In this document: positions 1 to 7,620 of the stretch, in pieces | Numbering within the stretch: position 1 is the stretch's first letter | Layout of the letters: each line of letters opens with the position of its first letter | Assembly (NCBI GenBank): GCA_964385465.1 | Contig: CAYLPJ010000079.1 | Span: 1 to 22,487, forward strand | Direction of reading: 5' to 3' | Origin: CAYLPJ01 sp964385465 | GTDB taxonomy: Bacteria; Planctomycetota; Phycisphaerae; SM23-33 | DNA: 22,487 nt | Translations under genes and position numbers: made by a program | Notes under the pieces: model-generated | Seen by the model: the letters and a program-made list of their open reading frames with translations, nothing else | Database searches by the model: none | What the model was told of the DNA's origin: nothing

Positions 1-1301
1 GGCGTCGGCGGGGCGGGCACCGGCCGGGGGGCCGGGGCGGGCGCCGCGGCGGGCTTGACCACCGGCTCGGGAGGCAGGGGCAGCTTGACGTCCTCCTTGA
101 GCACGCGGACCTCGCGGGCCTCGACGACGTCCAGCCCGAGGCCCTTGTCGAACTTCGTCTCGCCCAGGATGCCCACCAGCTTGCCGACGTACCCGTCGAG
201 GTCCACCTGGCCGACCGTCGCCTGCACGTAGGCATTGATGAACAACGTGTGATGGTCGCGGACGATGTACCTCCTCGGCGCGGCCGGGCCGCCGGGGAAG
301 ACGTCGCTCTTCATCAGGATGCCCTGGGCGGCGAAGGCGGTCACCGGGCGCGTGGTGGGGGTTTCGGAGATGGCCTTGGCCTGGTCGATGCGAAGCCGCT
401 CCTCGCGCTCGCTGACCTTCTGGACGAGCTGGCGGACCGCCGCGAGGTCGTTCTTCTGCTCGATGCCCGCCTGGAGAAACGCGATGCGGGCGTCGACGTA
501 GGGCTTGAGGAAGTCGTTCTCCCCGGAGACGTCGATGGCCTGGTAGGTCGCCACGAGGGCCTTGAGCTCCCGCTCGAGCAGGGGCTTCTTGTACTCGGCC
601 AGCAGGAGCTTCTCGGCCTGCTTGAACTTCTTCAGCACCCCGGTCAGGTCGTCCGGGCCGGTCTGGACGCCGATCGCGGGCGCACTCTCGCCGCCGGCCG
701 GACGCGTCCGCGGCGCGGGGGTCGGCGCGGGGGTCGGCGCGGGCGCCGGGGTCCCGGCCGGCCGGGTTGCCGGCGCTGCCGCGGGCGTCGGCGTCGGCGC
801 GGGCGCGGCGACCTCGCTGGCGCGCTGGACGTAGCGTGCGGAGATCCAGAAGTACGCTCCCGCCGGCGCGGCGATCCGGTAGTATTCGCCGGCCTCGCCG
901 ATCACGCGGACGCGGCTGCCCTTGTTCAGGCGTCGCTGGAGTGCGAAGAAGTCGCTGTTCCGCAGCACGCCGGCGGCGCGGACCCAGACGTTGTCCCCGG
1001 TAACCGTGCCGATCTTCGTCCGCGGATCGACGGTCACGTAGGTCTTGCTGATGACGCTGTGGCAGCCGGAGGGGGGCAGGACCTTGTACCAGTCGTCGAG
1101 CTTGTCGACGACGGTGACTTTCGCCGGTTGCGAGAGCTTCGCGCAGGGGTACGCTCCGGGCCCGCCGGGGCCGCTGCGGACGTACACGTTCGTGCCGGTG
1201 ACGACGCCGGTCCAGCCGTCCTCGTCGCCGGTCTGACCCCACGCGGGGCTCGCGGCGATCGCCAGAGCCATTCCGATGCAAAGGACCGTGCTTGCCTTCA
1301 T
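1..1301 (-). CDS. Exported SH3-domain protein (3' end beyond window)
   Basis: The frame is open from an ATG at 1299-1301 to the window edge (433 codons seen, no stop), so the C-terminus is missing. Residues 1-22 form a signal peptide ending near AWG. Two bacterial SH3-like repeats follow, about residues 31-90 (key NVYVRSGP) and 98-158 (NVWVRAAG ... YYRIAAP ... YFWISARYV). A Pro/Ala/Thr linker (residues 165-205, built of APTPAP-like units) leads to a charged, probably helical segment (222-310). A last globular part (about 320-420) has the pattern DLDGYVGKLVGILG, common in planctomycete SH3 proteins. An AAGGAG Shine-Dalgarno at 1308-1313 supports the start. The family suggests binding to peptidoglycan or another envelope polymer; no enzymatic motif is visible and the true role is unknown. 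It has its own upstream gap and is probably not part of the heparinase operon. Confidence 0.85.
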   Translation of the reverse strand, partial: MKASTVLCIGMALAIAASPAWGQTGDEDGWTGVVTGTNVYVRSGPGGPGAYPCAKLSQPAKVTVVDKLDDWYKVLPPSGCHSVISKTYVTVDPRTKIGTVTGDNVWVRAAGVLRNSDFFALQRRLNKGSRVRVIGEAGEYYRIAAPAGAYFWISARYVQRASEVAAPAPTPTPAAAPATRPAGTPAPAPTPAPTPAPRTRPAGGESAPAIGVQTGPDDLTGVLKKFKQAEKLLLAEYKKPLLERELKALVATYQAIDVSGENDFLKPYVDARIAFLQAGIEQKNDLAAVRQLVQKVSEREERLRIDQAKAISETPTTRPVTAFAAQGILMKSDVFPGGPAAPRRYIVRDHHTLFINAYVQATVGQVDLDGYVGKLVGILGETKFDKGLGLDVVEAREVRVLKEDVKLPLPPEPVVKPAAAPAPAPRPVPAPPT

Positions 1302-1352
1302 GGCCAGCTCCTTGTCAGAGCGCAGACTTCCCAGGATGAGCTTCTCCCAATG

Positions 1353-1393
1353 GTATAACGCGCGAGGCTACCATCCCAGCCGCGCGAAGTCAA
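1353..1393 (-). promoter_or_regulatory. Candidate promoter of the SH3-domain gene
   Basis: Read on the minus strand, TTGACT (1388-1393) is followed after 17 bases by TAGCCT (1365-1370). A better -10-like TTATAC lies further down at 1353-1358 but has no well placed -35. Either would give a leader of roughly 40-60 bases before the ATG. The patch is noticeably less GC-rich than its surroundings. Prediction by eye only. Confidence 0.35.
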
Positions 1394-1444
1394 CAACCCG
1401 AATGACGCATCGATTGAAACCACGGCAAGTTGCGCCGCCGCCGG

Positions 1445-1813
1445 TCAGTCGGCCGGCTTCCGCCGCGGCAGCAGGACCGCCCCGCAGGCCAGTTCGGCGG
1501 CGCCGACGGCGGCCCGGCCGGCACCGGGAAGCTCCACCTCGCACGGGACGTTGGCCCCAAGCTCCCAGCGCCCGTCGGCGCGGCGGCGGGCGTGGATGAA
1601 GCCCGCGACCCGCACGCGGTCCCCGGGGCCGTAGAGCTGGGCCATCAGCTTGGCCCTGCCGTCGCCGTCGGCGTCGGCGAAGGCGTCGGCCGCCAGCGGG
1701 CCCTCGCCGGCGAGCTGCCAGGAGTAGCTCGTGCCCGGATACGTCGCCCACCACCGCTTCGAGCCGTCCTCGTTGACCAGCTCCCGGTTGGCGTACTGCC
1801 ACCCGCCTCCGAC
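1445..1813 (-). CDS. Heparinase II/III-like protein, C-terminal fragment
   Basis: This is the last piece of the gene that starts at 4238, in a third reading frame. From about 1813 the minus strand reads GGGWQYANRELVNEDG, then KRWWATYPGTSYSWQLAGEG and on to the end GAVLLPRRKPAD with TGA at 1445-1447. The composition and the amphipathic beta-strand pattern fit the C-terminal beta-sandwich of a polysaccharide lyase-like protein. There is no good start codon or Shine-Dalgarno of its own near 1813, and the central fragment runs into it with a one-base offset, so it is not an independent gene. The central frame continues as a low-complexity Arg/Thr/Pro shadow to 1645. Assembly error or real mutation cannot be told apart from one sequence. 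Confidence 0.6.
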   Translation of the reverse strand, partial: VGGGWQYANRELVNEDGSKRWWATYPGTSYSWQLAGEGPLAADAFADADGDGRAKLMAQLYGPGDRVRVAGFIHARRRADGRWELGANVPCEVELPGAGRAAVGAAELACGAVLLPRRKPAD

Positions 1814-3657
1814 TCGGCCGAGCCGACGTAGACGCCCTCGCCGCGGCAGCCGTACAGGTGCAGCGTCAGCCCCACGGGCCTGTCGGGGCGATGGTGCTCC
1901 TTGCCCTGGTAGCGGGCCTGGAGCTTCGGCCGGAGCGGCCAGGTGACCACCAGCGGATCGGCCGCGACGCCCGCCCGCCAGGACGACCGCGGGCGGCGCT
2001 TGAGCACGGCCTCGGCCTCGTCGCCCTCGGCGGGGCCCAGCTCGATGTTGGCGGCCACGTCATCGGCGGGGGCGCCGTGGAAGCAGTAGGTGTGGATCCT
2101 CCCGCCATCGACGCGGAAGCAGTCGAAGACGTACACGTCGCCGGTGGTGTCGGCGCCGGCGCATGCGGCATCGATCATCGCCGTCGCCCGCGCGTAGCGT
2201 GTGATCTGCGGGTGGGAGGTGGCCCGCGCGGCGTTGGCGGTGTACTGGCAGCCCGGCTGGGCGGAGAAGCTCTCCGTCCAGCCGGTCGCGCCGGTCGTCG
2301 AGCCGGGGTACGGGTTGTGAAACTCCTCGTCGTCCACCCACACGACGTTGTGCATCCGGTTGCGGCGCATGTTCGGGCTCGAGCGGTTCCGCCCCGCGTG
2401 GCGCCCGCCGAGGTCCGGCAGGAGCCGGCAGCCGTGGGCGAACATCTCCACGTTCAGGCAGTCCTGGTGGGCGTGGCCCCGGCCGAGGCCGGTGTGGATC
2501 CCCACCGCCGAGCGGGCCCGCGGGTCCGCGCTGCCCCGGCCGGCCTCCAGGACGACCTCGCCGAAGCCCTCGATCACGCGGGGCGGGTGCTCGGGCAGTC
2601 CCTCGACGCGGCCGCGGCGGAGGTCCATGGCGTCGCCGACGATGATGGGAAAGCCGCCGGCGGCGTGGAGGGCGTTCTTGGTGCGGGTGGCCTCGGGGAG
2701 GTGCGGGTAGCGGTCGGGGTCGGCGAGATTGAACCGCTCGGGCCCGCCGGCGTCGACGTAGGCGGTCAGCAGTTCGGCGACGCCGGCGAGCTTGGGCGAG
2801 GCGTAGAGCGTCGAGCCGATGTAGTGCACGCCGCCGCGGCCGTAGCTGGTGAACGCCTGGTCGTCGATCCCGCCGGCGTCGGTCATGTTCGTGTGGACCT
2901 TGCCGAAGATCCCGCGGGCGATCATGTCGTTCGAGACGGGCCCGGGGCCCTGGATGAGCGGCAGCAGGATGTACGCCTCGTCGTTGCGGATGATCCGCCG
3001 GTGGACGCAGTCCCACCCGTGCTGGAGGATGCGGGTGTCGAGGAACCGCCGCACGTCGGCCTCCGTGCGGACCCACGCGACGTGGCGGCCCAGCCAGGCG
3101 GCCAGCTCGGCGTTGCCCTTGACGAAGTCGAAGACCTTGTCGCACGCCTCGGCGAGGCGCATCAGGTCCTTGCCCGCCCAGCCGCTGTAGACGCTCTTGC
3201 CCACGCCCGAGCTCCACCGCAACGGGTCGGGGTTGCGGAACGCGCTGTGGCGGGCGAGGTTCTGGTAGTAGTAGTCCAGGCCGGGGTACTTCTCGGCCAC
3301 GGCGCAGAGGGCGGCCGCGGCCTCCCAGCCGGCCTCGGCGTTGCCGGTGAGCTCGTGGATGCGGGCCAGCTCCCAGACAACGCCCGGGCGGTCCCGCCCG
3401 ATGAAGTCGTGCCACTGCCGGTGCCCCGGGTCGATCGTCACGACGTTCCAGTCCGGCAGCATGGCGCGGATGGCGTCCGCCCGATCGCGCCGCTCGGCCG
3501 GCGTGCGCGTCACGGGCTCCCAGAGCCACTTCGCCTCGCGGGCCTTGAGCTTCCACGGCCGGCGGGAGGGGCGCTTGGGGTCGTCGGCGAAGTCCCGCCG
3601 CAGCGACGTCAGCTCGGCGTCGGTGGTGAGTATCCGCCTGTCTTGACGGCCTGGCGG
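1645..3657 (-). CDS. Heparinase II/III-like protein, central catalytic fragment
   Basis: This is the main body of a secreted polysaccharide lyase-like protein. The coding part begins after a frame change near 3625-3660 (RILTTDAELTSLRRDF) and keeps typical codon use down to about 1812; from there to the formal TGA at 1645 it is out of frame. The N-terminal half is an alpha-helical toroid-like domain (e.g. NDEAYILLPLIQGPGP near 2940-2985, GGIDDQAFTSYGRGG near 2830-2880, with candidate catalytic Tyr). The second half has the heparinase II/III signature GHAHQDCLNVEMFAHG (about 2440-2477) followed by LLPDLGG. Families with this fold cleave uronate-containing polysaccharides by beta-elimination; the substrate here is unknown. 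The gene is last in the 9722-to-1445 operon. The family assignment is firm at fold level and weak for substrate. Other option: DUF4962-type lyase. Confidence 0.75.
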   Translation of the reverse strand, partial: PPGRQDRRILTTDAELTSLRRDFADDPKRPSRRPWKLKAREAKWLWEPVTRTPAERRDRADAIRAMLPDWNVVTIDPGHRQWHDFIGRDRPGVVWELARIHELTGNAEAGWEAAAALCAVAEKYPGLDYYYQNLARHSAFRNPDPLRWSSGVGKSVYSGWAGKDLMRLAEACDKVFDFVKGNAELAAWLGRHVAWVRTEADVRRFLDTRILQHGWDCVHRRIIRNDEAYILLPLIQGPGPVSNDMIARGIFGKVHTNMTDAGGIDDQAFTSYGRGGVHYIGSTLYASPKLAGVAELLTAYVDAGGPERFNLADPDRYPHLPEATRTKNALHAAGGFPIIVGDAMDLRRGRVEGLPEHPPRVIEGFGEVVLEAGRGSADPRARSAVGIHTGLGRGHAHQDCLNVEMFAHGCRLLPDLGGRHAGRNRSSPNMRRNRMHNVVWVDDEEFHNPYPGSTTGATGWTESFSAQPGCQYTANAARATSHPQITRYARATAMIDAACAGADTTGDVYVFDCFRVDGGRIHTYCFHGAPADDVAANIELGPAEGDEAEAVLKRRPRSSWRAGVAADPLVVTWPLRPKLQARYQGKEHHRPDRPVGLTLHLYGCRGEGVYVGSAESEAGGSTPTGSWSTRTARSGGGRRIRARATPGSSPARARWRPTPSPTPTATAGPS

Positions 3658-4238
3658 GGGCAGTGGCCCAGCACGTCGCGGATCTCGATGCGGTCGATCA
3701 GCAGGGGGATCTCGCTTCGGCCGTCCAGCCCCGCGGCCAGCCGCCACCGCCCGGCGACGTTGACGGGGAAATAGAGCTTGGCGACGACGGCGTGGTCGGC
3801 GCGGCAGGCGATCGGCAGCCGCCATTGCCCCCCGGCGCCGTCGGGCCCGCGGACGGTGAGCTTCGCGTAGACCAGCGGGCGCGGGCAGCGCGCGGTGACC
3901 TTCCCGCCGGGCAGGTCGAGCTCCCGCTCGGGGGCGTCGGGGACGACGAGGTCGCCCTCGCGGGCCCGCGCGACGATCCACACGCTGTAGACGCTCGGGG
4001 GCAGCTCGCGGCCGAAGCTCAGCAGCTCACCCGGTTGGACGACGGCGACGTTCCCCCCGCGCCCGCCGCGGGCCTGCCGGTCGTCGACAGTCTTCCGCGC
4101 CCCGTCGCACACGGCGGCCTCGAAGGACGCCACCGCGGGCTCGGCGGTCTGGGCGCGGACCTGGGTGTCCCACCACGCCGGGGCGGCGGACGTCGCGGTC
4201 AGTACGGTCAGCAGCGCTGCAAGGAGGGGTGTTCTCAT
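3609..4238 (-). CDS. Heparinase II/III-like protein, N-terminal fragment with signal peptide
   Basis: This is the 5' part of the same gene. The ATG at 4236-4238 lies 6 bases after the stop of the beta-propeller gene, so the two are co-transcribed. Residues 1-20 form a signal peptide (MRTPLLAALLTVLTA..., probable cleavage after SAA or APA). Residues 25-190 look like a beta-sandwich domain of the kind found before lyase domains (VYSVWIVARAREGDL, VAGRWRLAAGLDGRSEIP, LLIDRIEIRDVLG). After IRDVLGHCPRQAVKTG the frame runs only to TGA at 3609, while the continuation of the protein appears in the next frame from about 3650. A run of five C residues on the coding strand at 3656-3660 is a likely site for a lost base. 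On its own it would be a non-catalytic exported fragment. Confidence 0.7.
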   Translation of the reverse strand: MRTPLLAALLTVLTATSAAPAWWDTQVRAQTAEPAVASFEAAVCDGARKTVDDRQARGGRGGNVAVVQPGELLSFGRELPPSVYSVWIVARAREGDLVVPDAPERELDLPGGKVTARCPRPLVYAKLTVRGPDGAGGQWRLPIACRADHAVVAKLYFPVNVAGRWRLAAGLDGRSEIPLLIDRIEIRDVLGHCPRQAVKTGGYSPPTPS

Positions 4239-4244
4239 GGGCCC

Positions 4245-6899
4245 CTACGGAATCGCGCAGGTCTTGCTCGCGGCGTGGTCCAGCGCGACGCGGACCACCC
4301 GCATGCCGATCGTGTCGTTGACGTAGGCGTGCGTGTCGCTGACGGCCACGTACGTCGGCCAGGCCAGCGGGATCGGCGGTCTGGTGATTCGCCCCCCGGG
4401 CCCCGAGTCCTGGTTGCCGTACCGGCCGAACGCCGCCAGGCGGTTGTTGGCCGCGTCCACGACGGCGACGCGGAACCGGCAGACGTCCGGGTAGAACACC
4501 CGCCCCCAGGCATCGACGTCGTAGCCGGTGCCCTCGCACATGCAGACGGGCGTGCCCGCGGGGTAGGTCTCGGAGTACGGCGAGTAGCCGAACCGCACCC
4601 ACTCGGCCCCGCGGACCTCGCAGGGCTTGTGCGGGTACCGCCCGCCCTGGAAGTGCTGGAACCGGCGGGGCGGCATCTCGCCGATGGCGTCGGGCAGGCC
4701 GGCGAAATCGTTCTTGAAACGCTTCGACTCGGTCCAGGTGAACGCCCCGCCGGCCGGGGGGAACTTCACGAGGCTCCCGTACATGTACACGTACCAGTAG
4801 TGCCCCTCGCCGATGCCGCGGTAGTAGTCGGGGATCGGCCCGAGCTTGCCGTCGAAGAACGCCGGCAGGTCCCGGTCCGTCGGGCGAAGCGGAACGGTCA
4901 GGTAGATGTTGCCCTCGGCGTCCACGCGCGGGCAGCTCCCGCGACGGACGTTCCACACCACCCGCCGCTTGAACTTCAGGTCCATGCCGTACACGTCCAG
5001 GTGGTGGGGGCCCTCCGTCCGCTTGATCAGGTAGATCTCCTCCCCCCGGACGGCCATGTAGTTGAGCTGGAACGTCATCATGCCGCCCCATTCGGTGCGG
5101 TGGGTGTCCGAGCCGTCCCACGGCTTCGGGCGCAGGTCGCGGGTCCAGCGCATCAGCCCCCGCCGCTTGCCCCAGCAGTGCGTGATGTAGTGCCCGTCCG
5201 GCGCGATGCCGAGGTTCGCCCCGTGGGCGCCGGAGTACGGGCCGCCGTCGCTCTTGGGGAACTGCACGAGGCGGCGCATCTCGGCCGTCCGCTCGTCGAA
5301 GTGATACCACTTCTCCCCGGAGACCTTCACGTACACGTCGCCGCGGCGGCGGTCGACGAGCATGTCCCGCGGCCCGCGCCCCCAGGGCCGGTCGACCCGC
5401 GGCAGTTCGACCCGCTCGAAGCCGGCGGGCGTGTCGCGGTAGCAGCTCATCCACCGCGCGTCTTCGGGACGGGCGTAGGGCAGGCCGGGCACGTAGATTC
5501 GCGGCGGATCGGACGAGGCGTCCAGGGCGATCCGGTGCGCGCCGCCGTTGGGGCTCAGCCCGGTTGTGGGCAGGGCGATCCGGGCGATCGGCTCGCGGGC
5601 CCGCCACCCGGCGAACTTCAGCAGGTTCGCGTCCTTGATGCGGCACTTGCCGTCGCCGCGCGGCCTGGCCTCCGGCACGTAGCTGCAAACGTAGACCGCG
5701 TTCGTCCGCGGGTGCACCTGCACGCCGTAGGGCAGCGTGACGGACATCTCGCCGACGTACGACCGGTCGGCCTCGCGGAAGACGGCCAGGCGCCCGGCGG
5801 TCGGGTCGGCCACGTAGAGCAGCCCGTTGGCGGCGGCGAGGCCCCGCGGGGCGGTGAAGCGGTCCCTCGCCTTGCCCGGTTCGTTGGGGTCGCCGAGGAA
5901 CACCTCGGCCCGGCGCGTGGCCAGGTCCACGCGGTAGACGCAGGGCACGGGGCGGGCCTTGCTCCATCGCCCGTCGGTGATGCCCGCGACGTAGAGGCTC
6001 TCGCCGTCGGAGCTGACCGCCAACGCGGCCGGGCCGCCGGGGTACTCCAGCGACGGGAACAGGGGCGGGCCCAGGAACGTCTCGTAGGGGATGCCGCCCT
6101 CGGCGTCGATCGCGCACAGCCGCCCGCCGGTGACGACCCAGTACAGCCGCCCGCGGGCGTCCACCGCGGGGCAGTGGAACCGCGACGCGCTGCGGCCGCG
6201 GGCGAGGACCGTGTCGGGATAGTAGTTCAGCGAGTGCCAGTTGTGCACCTGGGGGACGACGTGGCCCTCGGCGTCCCGGAACGCGCCGGTCGCCCGGACG
6301 CGGTCGTAGGGCAGGTCCGCGGGGAAGGGGAGGACCTGGCGGATGAACCGGGCATTGGGATCGAGGATCCGCACCTTGTGCCCGCCCTGGTTGCCGTTGG
6401 CGGTCGGGTCCTGGTAGAAGGCGTAGACGCGGCCGGCGGGCCCGACGGCCAGGGCAGAGACGGCGGGCATCGCGTCGGGCTCATACAGCAGGAAGCGGTC
6501 GAACCGCGGGCGCAGCCCGGCCGAGACGCGGAAGGAGAACGGCCCGCCGGTCGCGGGCTTTCCCGCGTCGTCCCTGCCGTCCCAGGCGCACGCCTGCTCC
6601 AGCCCGGGCGCCAGCGGCGCAGGTGGGGGGTTCTCCCCGCCGAGGACGCCGGCGGCGAGGTGGCGGACGACGCGCCCGTCGGCGTCGAGGACGGCGACCT
6701 CCACGTCCGTGGGCGCAGAGACGGTGAAGCGCAGCCTGGCCCCGTCGCCGCGGCGCTCGGCCGTCGGCCCGGCGGTGAAGCCGACCTCGGCGGCGTGGGC
6801 CGCGGCGGCGGTCAGCGCAATCGCCGCGAACACCCCGCGGATGCGCGGAGGCATCGCATGGGGCCCGTTCTCCGCCATCCGATGGGGTTGGTCTCTCAT
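4245..6899 (-). CDS. Secreted beta-propeller (NHL-like) protein with FlgD-like Ig domain
   Basis: 884 residues. The ATG at 6897-6899 is preceded by GGGAG with 8-base spacing; a second ATG at 6852-6854 (MPPRIRGVFAAIAL) would give a more normal signal peptide but has no good Shine-Dalgarno. Either start yields an exported protein (cleavage near AHA-AEV). Residues about 45-140 resemble the FlgD Ig-like domain (VEVAVLDADGRVVRHL ... WDGRDDAGKPATGGPFSF). From about 150 to the end there are repeated blade-like motifs such as VSALAVGPAGRVYAF, AVDARGRLYWV, LAVSSDGESLYVAG and GLAAANGLLYVADP, as in NHL/SMP-30-type propellers. The blades hold no recognisable catalytic motif, so it may bind or cleave glycan (some lyases are propellers). 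It sits between the SGNH hydrolase and the heparinase-like gene. Unusually rich in Trp/Tyr in its last third. Confidence 0.85.
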   Translation of the reverse strand: MRDQPHRMAENGPHAMPPRIRGVFAAIALTAAAAHAAEVGFTAGPTAERRGDGARLRFTVSAPTDVEVAVLDADGRVVRHLAAGVLGGENPPPAPLAPGLEQACAWDGRDDAGKPATGGPFSFRVSAGLRPRFDRFLLYEPDAMPAVSALAVGPAGRVYAFYQDPTANGNQGGHKVRILDPNARFIRQVLPFPADLPYDRVRATGAFRDAEGHVVPQVHNWHSLNYYPDTVLARGRSASRFHCPAVDARGRLYWVVTGGRLCAIDAEGGIPYETFLGPPLFPSLEYPGGPAALAVSSDGESLYVAGITDGRWSKARPVPCVYRVDLATRRAEVFLGDPNEPGKARDRFTAPRGLAAANGLLYVADPTAGRLAVFREADRSYVGEMSVTLPYGVQVHPRTNAVYVCSYVPEARPRGDGKCRIKDANLLKFAGWRAREPIARIALPTTGLSPNGGAHRIALDASSDPPRIYVPGLPYARPEDARWMSCYRDTPAGFERVELPRVDRPWGRGPRDMLVDRRRGDVYVKVSGEKWYHFDERTAEMRRLVQFPKSDGGPYSGAHGANLGIAPDGHYITHCWGKRRGLMRWTRDLRPKPWDGSDTHRTEWGGMMTFQLNYMAVRGEEIYLIKRTEGPHHLDVYGMDLKFKRRVVWNVRRGSCPRVDAEGNIYLTVPLRPTDRDLPAFFDGKLGPIPDYYRGIGEGHYWYVYMYGSLVKFPPAGGAFTWTESKRFKNDFAGLPDAIGEMPPRRFQHFQGGRYPHKPCEVRGAEWVRFGYSPYSETYPAGTPVCMCEGTGYDVDAWGRVFYPDVCRFRVAVVDAANNRLAAFGRYGNQDSGPGGRITRPPIPLAWPTYVAVSDTHAYVNDTIGMRVVRVALDHAASKTCAIP

Positions 6900-6960
6900 G
6901 TGCAGGTCTCCCGAGAGAGAAACCCCGTTCGGGGGCGGATGTCTTGCGTCCGGCCGGCGG

Positions 6961-7608
6961 TCACCAGCCCATTGTCCGGAGCCATTCGTGGGCGATCAGC
7001 AGGTGCCCGGTCTGGTTGGGGTGGACGGGCTCGTTGCCGAACTCGTCCGCCCGGCGCGTTTCCAGGTGGCGCTGGAACATCTCGTGCAGCCGCACGAGGC
7101 GCGCGTCGTAGGCCTCGGCCAGGCGCTCGACGGTGGCGATGTAGTCCGGCAGCGAGGCCATCACGCGCCCCCGCCAGCCGTCGGCCTCGCCCGGGCGGGC
7201 GGTGGACATGTAGAACGGCGTCAACAGCACGAGCTTCGCCGAGGTTTCCTCGCGGGCGCGGGCGAGGATCCGCTCGTACAGCCCGGCGTACTCCTCCGGC
7301 CCGACGCCCGTGTCGGCGCCGCTCAGCCAGCGGTGGTTGTCGTTGATGCCGATCAGGATGCTCAGCCAGTCCGGCGCCAGGGCGATGCAGTCGTCGGTCC
7401 AGCGGTCGAACAGGTCCCGCACCGTGTTGCCGCCGATGCCCGTGTTCAGGAACGTCGCGCCCAGGTCGGGCATGGACGCGTCGATGAGGTCCACGGCCAT
7501 GCGGGCGTAGCCGCAGCCCAGGGGGCGGTGCTCGCCCCGCCGCCCGCAGTCGGTGATGCTGTCGCCGGTGAACAGGACCTTCTGCCCGGTCTCGATGGCG
7601 AAACCCAT
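6961..7608 (-). CDS. SGNH/GDSL-family hydrolase, cytoplasmic
   Basis: 215 residues, usual length for the single-domain family. Block I is FTGDSITD with nucleophile Ser17; block II is LNTGIGGNTV (Gly57-Asn61); block III is IGINDN (Gly87, Asn89); block V is EPVHPNQTGH with His196. The residue three before the catalytic His, normally Asp, is Glu193. There is no signal peptide, unlike its neighbours, so it should act in the cytoplasm, probably removing acyl (e.g. acetyl) groups from imported sugars or oligosaccharides; the substrate is inference. The start at 7606-7608 has GGAGG 4 bases upstream. It begins 12 bases after the stop of the malectin gene and is followed after 61 bases by the propeller gene, consistent with one transcript. 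Confidence 0.88.
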   Translation of the reverse strand: MGFAIETGQKVLFTGDSITDCGRRGEHRPLGCGYARMAVDLIDASMPDLGATFLNTGIGGNTVRDLFDRWTDDCIALAPDWLSILIGINDNHRWLSGADTGVGPEEYAGLYERILARAREETSAKLVLLTPFYMSTARPGEADGWRGRVMASLPDYIATVERLAEAYDARLVRLHEMFQRHLETRRADEFGNEPVHPNQTGHLLIAHEWLRTMGW

Positions 7609-7620
7609 GGTGCCTCCGCG

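Noticed and set aside
249..1358. A 369-codon plus-strand frame over the left edge
   Set aside because: The minus strand here encodes a signal peptide and two SH3 repeats with a Shine-Dalgarno; the plus frame is composition-driven.
3663..7346. A 1227-codon open frame on the plus strand opposite the propeller and SGNH genes
   Set aside because: Antisense shadow: low-complexity translation, no domains, while the minus strand shows clear families.
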